NCBI GenBank assembly: GCA_039962885.1
Contig: JBDVGI010000326.1
Coordinates: 1-13,174 of the forward strand
Reading direction: 5' to 3'
From: Litorimonas sp039962885
GTDB lineage: Bacteria > Pseudomonadota > Alphaproteobacteria > Caulobacterales > Maricaulaceae
DNA length: 13,174 nt
The notes beneath the pieces were generated by a model. The model was given only the letters and a program-made list of their open reading frames with translations. It made no database searches and was not told the origin of the DNA. Within the stretch, counting starts at the first letter, position 1, and every line of letters starts with the position of its first letter. This document shows positions 7,876 to 13,174 of this stretch, in pieces. The translations under genes and the position numbers were made by a program.

Positions 7876-7960
7876 TGGTGCGGGTGAAAGGACTTGAACC
7901 TTCACATCTCTCGATACCAGAACCTAAATCTGGCGCGTCTACCAATTCCGCCACACCCGC
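7876..7960 (-). tRNA. tRNA-Leu, anticodon UAG
   Basis: On the minus strand the acceptor GCGGGTG (from 7960) pairs fully with CACCCGC (7886-7880), followed by discriminator A and an encoded CCA (7878-7876). The anticodon stem CCAGA/TCTGG encloses the loop TTTAGGT, giving anticodon UAG, which reads CUN leucine codons. The D arm GGAATTGGTAGAC and the T arm with TTCAAGT are intact. The enlarged variable arm (around ATCGAGAGAT) is as expected for a class II tRNA-Leu. A second CCA and seven T residues follow. Not in an rRNA operon, and no integrase or attachment-site duplication is seen beside it. Confidence 0.97.
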
Positions 7961-8044
7961 ACGGCATGCCCTGATTGTTACATCATTGGAGCGCGCCCTT
8001 TGCCAATATTACGCGTCCACGTCAAGCTGAAATCTTAGCCAAAC

Positions 8045-9436
8045 CTAACTCTTTTTTGCGACCATAGGTGCATGCTTTAACGTCCAGAACACCGCAATGA
8101 TGCCGGATATAATATTCGCCGCTGCGACGCCTATATAAGCTCCAACAAGTCCGCCCATCTGCACACCTATAAAAATTAAGCTTAAATATAAGATCACAGA
8201 ACGAATAACTGTATAAATAAGACCATAGAGCGGACGTCCAAGCGCATTGAGGCCAGCCGCGCTAACGAAAACAAACCCATAAGCAAAAATCGTCACAGGC
8301 ACGATATAAAAATACGGAAGTATCCTCTTTATCAATTCCCCATCGCTCGTGAATATAGACGCCACTTGCGGTGCAAATAGCGCCAATATAACGGCCATAA
8401 GAGTACTCCAAATTAAGCAAATCATATAGCAAACCCGAAAGGCTTTTCTAACGCGTTCAGTGTTTCCAGCGCCTCCATTACGCCCTGTAATCGCGCCAAT
8501 ACAGGCCGAAAGCGCATAGAGTAATCCAACCGAAATCAACTCGGCGCGGCTAGCGACTCCAAAGGCAGCGACATCTGTTTCAGACAGGCTCAATGCCATG
8601 ATCGACACAGCTAAAAATGTTGCGATAGGGACAATTATATTGGTGCCCGCGGCAGGCAAACCGACTTGACCAATTATCATCCAAGCCCGTTTCACAGAGC
8701 CCCAACTCATCTCAACAAAAGAAATCGCCTTGCGGTGGATAAAAATAAAATAAAACCCAACCATAGCCCCTAATGCGTTACCAATCAGGGTCGAGAGCGC
8801 CGCGCCTTGTATTTCCATACGAGGAAATGGTCCCCATCCAAAAATCAAAAATGGGTCCAGAATGATGTTAATGACCGCGCCCGTGATCATGATTGAACTT
8901 GGCAGTAAAGCCTCGCCATTGGCGCGCAAAATATTATTACTCATTGACGACACGGACACAATGATGAGGGCGGGTAAGGATATCGCCAAATATTGCAAAG
9001 CCATGGTCAAAACAGGCCCGCGCGCACCCGCCATCGGGAGAATATAAGGCATGATTAACAGCATAAGCCCAACAAGGACACTCATCACAGCTAGCCCTAG
9101 CAATATAGCTGCCGCCCCGTGGCGTTTGGCACGTTCCGCCTCACCTTGGCCAAGTGCGCGTGAGACTGCCGACATTGTTCCCGCGCCGAGGCCAATATTG
9201 GCACTATTTCCGATAAATGTCAGAGGGAACGCAAAGGTCAACGCTGCCAACGTCATGATAGCCAGCTGCGGACGGGTTGGGTCGGTTAGGCGTCCCAAGT
9301 AAATAGTGTCAACAATGCCTGTTGAAATCAGGGCAATAACACCAATGGAAAATGGCCCAAGCATGCGTAAGACATGAACGGTTACGGACCCTTCAAGAAC
9401 ATTTTTATTCAGCCAGCTTTTATTACTTTCGGTCAA
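8045..9436 (-). CDS. MATE family efflux transporter
   Basis: Inner-membrane antiporter of 463 residues. The MATE family expels drugs, metabolites or toxic cations in exchange for Na+ or H+. About twelve hydrophobic helices form two homologous six-helix halves (roughly 15-225 and 240-455). Family-like segments include VLEGSVTVHVLRMLGPF near the N-terminus, NILRANGEALLPSSIMITGAVINIILDPFLIFG in the first half and AFGVASRAELIS in the second. The start is unusual: the reading frame has TAA (the maeB stop) two codons before TTG 9436, so TTG is the earliest start. The next Met is codon 25, inside the conserved N-terminal region. AAGG is too close to the TTG to be a good ribosome site, so translation probably depends on ribosomes finishing maeB. 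Substrate unknown. Confidence 0.93.
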   Translation of the reverse strand: MTESNKSWLNKNVLEGSVTVHVLRMLGPFSIGVIALISTGIVDTIYLGRLTDPTRPQLAIMTLAALTFAFPLTFIGNSANIGLGAGTMSAVSRALGQGEAERAKRHGAAAILLGLAVMSVLVGLMLLIMPYILPMAGARGPVLTMALQYLAISLPALIIVSVSSMSNNILRANGEALLPSSIMITGAVINIILDPFLIFGWGPFPRMEIQGAALSTLIGNALGAMVGFYFIFIHRKAISFVEMSWGSVKRAWMIIGQVGLPAAGTNIIVPIATFLAVSIMALSLSETDVAAFGVASRAELISVGLLYALSACIGAITGRNGGAGNTERVRKAFRVCYMICLIWSTLMAVILALFAPQVASIFTSDGELIKRILPYFYIVPVTIFAYGFVFVSAAGLNALGRPLYGLIYTVIRSVILYLSLIFIGVQMGGLVGAYIGVAAANIISGIIAVFWTLKHAPMVAKKS

Positions 9437-9439
9437 ACC

Positions 9440-11734
9440 TTAATCATCATCTCGATGAGAAGGCGCGAAAGCGGCCAAAGTCGCCATTTGCGTAATTTCA
9501 GACGCCGTTGCCCCAAGCGAACAAATTTGCACGGGTTTAGATAGTCCCGTCAAGAACGGCCCAAGCACAGTTGCCCCGCCAACAGAATCCAGAAGCTTTG
9601 TCGAAATCGAGGCCGAATGAATAGCTGGCATAACCAAAATATTTGCAGCCCCTGTCAAGCGCGAAAACGGGTATGTCAGGCTATGCATGGGATCAAGTGC
9701 AACATCCGCGGCAATATCGCCTTCATATTCAAAATCGACATCTCGGTCATCCAAAATGCTAACCGCATCGCGGACCTTTTGCATACGTTCTCCAACGGGG
9801 TTTCCAAATGTTGAATATGACAGAAAAGCCACGCGCGGTTCAAACCCAAATTGGCGCGCGAAATTGGCCGTACTTTCCGCAATATCTGCGAGATCATCAG
9901 CCGTGGGTAGTTCCGTAATATTCGTATCCGCAATAAATAGAGTGCCTGTTTTATTCACGACAATCGACACACCCATCGTGCGTTCATTCGGTTTATGATT
10001 TAAGACAAGCCGAACATCGCTCAGGGCAATGTCATAACTACGCGTAACACCTGTGACCATCCCATCGGCTAGGCCATGATGGAGCATAAGCGCAGAAAAT
10101 ACATTTCTGTCATTATTAACAAGCCGCTGAGCATCACGCCGTAAAAACCCTTTGCGCTGCAAACGAGAATATAGATATTCCGTAAATTCCGCATTGCGGT
10201 CAAAAAGACGAGCATTTAACACCGTTAAACTTTCTGGCTTTTCAACTCCTAATAATTTCATATTATCATAGATTGGCTTTTCGCGGCCTATTAAAATAGC
10301 CTTACCAAGTCCGCGTTGTTGATAGGCTTGAGCCGCGCGAATAACGGCAGGTTCTTCACCTTCGGCAAAAATTATCGTCTTAGGGTTTTCAACAACAGAC
10401 GCCGTAATGCCTTGCAAAATCGCCGCCGTTGGGTCTTGACGGCGTGCCAATGATTTTTTGTAAGCTTCCATATCTTCAATAGGTTTGCGGGCTTGTCCTG
10501 TATCCATTGCGGCTTGAGCTACATAAGGCGGAATTTCAGAGATCAAACGCGGGTCAAACGGAGCGGGAATGATATAATCGCGGCCATATTTGGGGCGCTT
10601 ACCATGATAGGCGGCGGCAACTTCTTCGGGAACATCTTGGCGCGCTAAATCTGCGAGAGCTTGCGCGCAAGCCAGCTTCATTTCCTCGTTTACATTGCGC
10701 GCTCGCACATCAAGCGCGCCGCGGAAAATATAAGGAAAGCCTAAAACATTATTGACTTGATTGGGGTAATCAGACCGGCCCGTAGCGATGATCGCATCAT
10801 CCCGCACCTCTAAAATTTCTTCTGGCGTAATCTCAGGATCAGGATTAGCCATCGCAAAAATAATAGGGTTATCTGCCATAGACTTCACCATGTCTTGCGT
10901 CACAATTCCCGCGACAGACAGACCAAGGAAAACATCCGCTCCAACCATTACTTCTTCAAGCGTACGCAACGGCGTATCACTGGCATGGGGGGCTTTCCAT
11001 TGATCCATATATTCTTTGCGACCTTTATAAACCACACCACGGCTATCAAGAACCACGGCATTTTCATCTTTCACGCCAAGACGTTTAATCAAACCCAAAA
11101 CGGACAGGCCAGCCGCGCCAGCCCCAGATACAACAACTTTCATCTCGCTAAATTTACGGCCTGTAATATCTGCTGCATTAATCAAGCCTGCTGTGGCAAT
11201 AATCGCCGTCCCATGTTGGTCATCGTGAAACACAGGAACATCAACAAGGTCGCGTAATTCTTGTTCGATGATAAAGCACTCTGGCGAACCAATATCTTCG
11301 AGGTTAATACCGCCAAATGTATTGCCAAAACGGCGTACACATTCGATAAATTTCTCTGCATCTTCCTCTTCGACTTCGATGTCGAAACTATCAATATCAG
11401 CAAAGCGTTTAAACAGAACAGATTTGCCTTCCATAACAGGCTTAGATGCCACGGCCCCAAGGTTTCCGAGACCCAGTATCGCGGTACCATTTGAAATCAC
11501 GGCAACCATATTTCCTTTGGATGTATAATCATACGCCAGATCAGGATCCTTGGCGATAGCTTCAACGGGCACAGCTACACCCGGAGAATAGGCTAATGAC
11601 AAATCCCGTTGCGTCGCCATAGGTTTAGTGGGTAAAAGGGCGAGCTTCCCAGGTGTTGGAAAAGCATGAAAGTCGAGCGCTTGTTGATCGGTAATATAGG
11701 CTTTTTTGGGGGCGCGTTTTTCAAGTTTAGCCAC
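9440..11734 (-). CDS. maeB: NADP-dependent malic enzyme with phosphotransacetylase-like C-terminal domain
   Basis: 764 residues from GTG 11734. Decarboxylates malate to pyruvate and yields NADPH. Numbering from GTG 11734: substrate site AYSPGVAVP with Tyr49; LGAVASKPVMEGK around 92-104 with the likely catalytic Lys; acidic metal ligands in NLEDIGSPE (145-153) and VFHDDQHGT (168-176); nucleotide fold VVSGAGAAG (201-209). From about 430 to 764 it is a phosphate acetyl/butyryltransferase-like domain (FAEGEEP, GLADGMVTGVTRS). In MaeB-type enzymes that domain is regulatory, responding to acetyl-CoA, rather than an active Pta. Length is typical of the hybrid form. Start: AGGAG (complement of 11743-11747) lies 8 bases before GTG 11734; the GTG at 11743 overlaps that site and is less likely. 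First gene of a probable operon with the MATE gene, divergent from glnB. Confidence 0.96.
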   Translation of the reverse strand: MAKLEKRAPKKAYITDQQALDFHAFPTPGKLALLPTKPMATQRDLSLAYSPGVAVPVEAIAKDPDLAYDYTSKGNMVAVISNGTAILGLGNLGAVASKPVMEGKSVLFKRFADIDSFDIEVEEEDAEKFIECVRRFGNTFGGINLEDIGSPECFIIEQELRDLVDVPVFHDDQHGTAIIATAGLINAADITGRKFSEMKVVVSGAGAAGLSVLGLIKRLGVKDENAVVLDSRGVVYKGRKEYMDQWKAPHASDTPLRTLEEVMVGADVFLGLSVAGIVTQDMVKSMADNPIIFAMANPDPEITPEEILEVRDDAIIATGRSDYPNQVNNVLGFPYIFRGALDVRARNVNEEMKLACAQALADLARQDVPEEVAAAYHGKRPKYGRDYIIPAPFDPRLISEIPPYVAQAAMDTGQARKPIEDMEAYKKSLARRQDPTAAILQGITASVVENPKTIIFAEGEEPAVIRAAQAYQQRGLGKAILIGREKPIYDNMKLLGVEKPESLTVLNARLFDRNAEFTEYLYSRLQRKGFLRRDAQRLVNNDRNVFSALMLHHGLADGMVTGVTRSYDIALSDVRLVLNHKPNERTMGVSIVVNKTGTLFIADTNITELPTADDLADIAESTANFARQFGFEPRVAFLSYSTFGNPVGERMQKVRDAVSILDDRDVDFEYEGDIAADVALDPMHSLTYPFSRLTGAANILVMPAIHSASISTKLLDSVGGATVLGPFLTGLSKPVQICSLGATASEITQMATLAAFAPSHRDDD

Positions 11735-11742
11735 TTCATACA

Positions 11743-11747
11743 CTCCT
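11743..11747 (-). promoter_or_regulatory. maeB ribosome binding site deciding the start
   Basis: The minus strand reads AGGAG here, 8 bases before GTG 11734. That spacing is right for GTG 11734 and excludes the upstream GTG at 11743, which begins at the last base of the motif. Confidence 0.7.
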
Positions 11748-11940
11748 AATATAAGTTACAATCCAACCTGCGAAATTTCAGGTTTTGTCAGTCTTTGATC
11801 GGCTTCGATAATCGCGCTCGATTCTTTTGTTAGCGGGCCAGTCTTAACGAGTAAATACGGCAGGGCATAGCTTTTTTAAAATGAAAAACATCAATATACG
11901 GCACATAAATGCTGAAAAGTTAACCCCGCCCTCGTCGGGA

Positions 11941-11956
11941 TGCACAAAATATGTGC
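11941..11956 (+). promoter_or_regulatory. Candidate NtrC (NRI) binding site
   Basis: TGCACAAAATATGTGC contains GCAC-N7-GTGC, the symmetric core of known NtrC enhancer sites. It lies about 90 bases upstream of the start point predicted from the sigma-54-type element, a normal enhancer distance. Its position ahead of glnB-glnA, the standard NtrC target, supports the reading. Binding is inferred from the motif alone. Confidence 0.6.
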
Positions 11957-12012
11957 CTGCACGGCAAAGATTCACAGATAGTCACACCTTAGAAACCTAG
12001 ACATATCGACTC

Positions 12013-12028
12013 TGGACCAACATAGGCG
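12013..12028 (+). promoter_or_regulatory. Candidate sigma-54 (RpoN) promoter of glnB-glnA
   Basis: TGGACCAACATAGGCG has the invariant GG (12014-12015) and GC (12026-12027) separated by exactly 10 bases, as in -24/-12 promoters. The flanking bases match the TGGCAC...TTGC consensus only in part. Transcription would start near 12039, giving a leader of about 65 bases to the glnB ATG. Confidence 0.45.
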
Positions 12029-12104
12029 CATAAGGATTACGATAATAATATAAAAATCCTAACTAATCACACAGCAAGAACCATATTTTAGGTAAGAGGG
12101 TGTT

Positions 12105-12443
12105 ATGAAAAAAATCGAAGCCATTATTAAACCGTTCAAACTTGATGAAGTCAAAGAAGCCCTTCAAGTTATTGGCCTACAAGGCATGACTGTCGTCGAA
12201 GCCAAAGGTTTTGGCCGTCAGAAAGGCCACACAGAACTTTACCGCGGCGCGGAATATGTTGTGGATTTCCTGCCAAAACTCAAACTCGAACTCGTCATTG
12301 CAGATGACCAAGTCGAAGCGGCTCTTGAGGCTATTCAAACTGCGGCCAAAACTGGGAAAATTGGGGACGGGAAAATCTTTGTTTCTGACATATCCCAAGC
12401 TATTCGAATTCGGACGGGTGACACAGGCGATTCTGCCCTTTAA
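12105..12443 (+). CDS. glnB: Nitrogen regulatory protein PII (GlnB)
   Basis: 112-residue trimeric signal protein, exactly the family length. PII binds ATP/ADP and 2-oxoglutarate and reports nitrogen status to GlnE, the NtrB kinase and other partners; GlnD uridylylates it when glutamine is low. The uridylylation motif YRGAEYVVDF (46-55) has the target Tyr51 at the canonical position. The C-terminal signature TGKIGDGKIFV (83-93) with Lys90 forms the nucleotide site, and Gln39/Lys40 in GRQKGH lie at the start of the T-loop. Start ATG 12105 follows GAGGG at about 12096-12100. glnA begins 91 bases downstream on the same strand, the usual arrangement in alphaproteobacteria, so GlnB is a better name than GlnK (no amtB seen). 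Probably under NtrC control through the upstream site. Confidence 0.97.
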   Translation: MKKIEAIIKPFKLDEVKEALQVIGLQGMTVVEAKGFGRQKGHTELYRGAEYVVDFLPKLKLELVIADDQVEAALEAIQTAAKTGKIGDGKIFVSDISQAIRIRTGDTGDSAL

Positions 12444-12534
12444 CTCTATAAAAGAATTTCCGGCCAACCATTTAGATTATTAAAAATAAGTTTCCAACAC
12501 GCTCACGCACAAAATGCCGATAAAGGATTAGGAC

Positions 12535-13174
12535 ATGTCTGCAGAAAAACTACTCAAACAAATTAAAGATGACAACATTAAGTTTGTTGATCTTCGTTTC
12601 ACTGACCCGCGCGGGAAGTTACAACACGTCACATTCCACTCTGACCTCGTTGACGAAGACCTCTTCCAAGACGGCACTATGTTTGATGGCTCATCCATTG
12701 GCGGTTGGAAAGACATTAACGAGTCTGACATGGTGCTTTTGCCTGACGCATCAACGGCCAAGATGGACCCGTTTTTCCAACAAGATACGGTTGCCCTGTT
12801 TTGCGATGTCTTAGAACCTGACACAGGCGAAGGTTACAACCGCGACCCACGCGGTACAGCTAAAGCCGCAGAGGCCTATATGCGCTCAGCTAAAGTAGGG
12901 GATGATGTTTATTTTGGTCCTGAAGCTGAGTTTTTTGTCTTTGACGATGTGCGTTGGGATACAGATCAAAACGTCACAGGTTATTCCATCGACTCATCTG
13001 AATTACCACAAAATACAGGCACGCATTATCAAAGCGGCAATATGGGCCACCGCCCTGGTCCAAAGGGCGGTTACTTCCCAGTTCCGCCAGTTGATAGCGC
13101 CCAAGATATGCGGAGTGAAATGCTCTCCGTTATGGAAGAGCTTGGCTTGCGTCCTGAAAAGCATCACCACGAAG
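12535..13174 (+). CDS. glnA: Glutamine synthetase type I, N-terminal part (3' end outside window)
   Basis: The first 213 codons are present and the frame is open to the right edge; the full protein should be about 470 residues. It makes glutamine from glutamate, NH4+ and ATP as a cytoplasmic dodecamer. Visible marks are the beta-grasp N-domain (FTDPRGKLQHV, MFDGSSIGGW at 49-58), the metal-ligand segment FGPEAEFF with Glu130 and Glu132, KGGYFPVPPVD at 177-187 and the start of the KHHHE segment at the edge. The adenylylation Tyr lies outside the window, so that regulation cannot be judged. Start ATG 12535 is preceded by AAGGA (12523-12527). Second gene of glnB-glnA; no terminator hairpin is obvious in the 91-base gap, so co-transcription is likely. 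Confidence 0.97.
   Translation, partial: MSAEKLLKQIKDDNIKFVDLRFTDPRGKLQHVTFHSDLVDEDLFQDGTMFDGSSIGGWKDINESDMVLLPDASTAKMDPFFQQDTVALFCDVLEPDTGEGYNRDPRGTAKAAEAYMRSAKVGDDVYFGPEAEFFVFDDVRWDTDQNVTGYSIDSSELPQNTGTHYQSGNMGHRPGPKGGYFPVPPVDSAQDMRSEMLSVMEELGLRPEKHHHE

Larger units (their letters stand above)
11735..12104. other. Divergent control region, maeB/glnB
   Basis: 370 bases between two divergent metabolic genes. It holds the maeB ribosome site near its left end, an NtrC-like palindrome (11941-11956) and a sigma-54-type element (12013-12028), described separately. Beyond these, a GGATT/AATCC pair (12033-12037, 12055-12059) brackets an AT-rich segment just after the sigma-54 element. I could not place the maeB promoter. 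No small gene with a ribosome site was seen. Confidence 0.5.

Noticed and set aside
7876..7960. tRNA-Leu as an integration site of a mobile element
   Set aside because: There is no integrase, no repeated copy of the tRNA 3' end in the window, and the flanking genes look chromosomal.
9617..9998. Overlapping plus-strand open frames inside maeB
   Set aside because: They lie antisense to the well-conserved phosphotransacetylase-like domain, have no recognisable protein features and arise from the codon pattern of the real gene.
11182..11528. Open frames on both strands within the malic enzyme domain
   Set aside because: They overlap intact catalytic motifs of maeB and encode no recognisable domain; shadow frames.
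11925..11939. CCCG/CGGG hairpin as a terminator
   Set aside because: The stem is only four base pairs and no T run follows on the plus strand; on the minus strand the T run is broken and lies upstream of maeB, where a terminator would not be expected.
11881..12000. 39-codon frame beginning ATG AAA AAC in the maeB/glnB gap
   Set aside because: It has no ribosome site and no hydrophobic or other recognisable pattern, and it overlaps the candidate NtrC site.
1..13174. Defence system, CRISPR array, toxin-antitoxin pair or biosynthetic cluster
   Set aside because: No regularly spaced repeats, nuclease/helicase sets, small paired genes or assembly-line enzymes are present; all sizeable genes are accounted for.

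Overview
The window reads as a chromosomal segment of an alphaproteobacterium of moderate GC content, with long AT-rich gaps between genes. The gene set, the glnB-glnA pair and a particular lysozyme-like family suggest the Caulobacterales/Maricaulales side (Hyphomonadaceae or Robiginitomaculaceae relatives). That placement is inference from protein style, not from a marker gene. I see no insertion sequence, phage module, CRISPR array or integron; the content is mostly housekeeping and cell-envelope genes.

Layout. (1) 1-1071, minus: 3'-truncated gene for a GH24 lysozyme-like protein with a long acidic tail. Two of the three expected catalytic positions are substituted. (2) 1176-2546, minus: MgtE Mg2+ channel/transporter. 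(3) 2680-3144, plus: short stand-alone prepilin peptidase, convergent with (4) 3151-4755, minus: secreted lipoprotein amidase. (5) 4993-5877, plus: folD. (6) 6001-7596, minus: secreted DUF11-repeat protein that stops inside its last repeat. (7) 7597-7875: AT-rich non-coding DNA, followed by tRNA-Leu(UAG) on the minus strand (7876-7960). (8) 11734 down to 8045, minus: maeB (malic enzyme plus phosphotransacetylase-like domain) and a MATE transporter. They are separated by one codon and lie in the same reading frame. (9) 12105 onward, plus: glnB (PII), then the first 213 codons of glnA (glutamine synthetase). Upstream lies a candidate NtrC site and sigma-54-type promoter.

How they work together. 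The coherent unit is nitrogen control: PII senses 2-oxoglutarate, ATP/ADP and, through uridylylation, glutamine, and glutamine synthetase is co-transcribed with it. The divergent maeB makes NADPH and pyruvate from malate, so the shared 370-base intergenic region lies between carbon and nitrogen metabolism genes. folD supplies one-carbon units and NADPH. The remaining genes are ion transport, pilin processing, cell-surface and export functions.

I did not find a convincing new multi-gene system. The points most worth checking are the GlnB-GlnA regulatory region, the maeB-TAA-MATE in-frame junction, the apparently non-catalytic lysozyme fold and the prematurely ending DUF11 protein.
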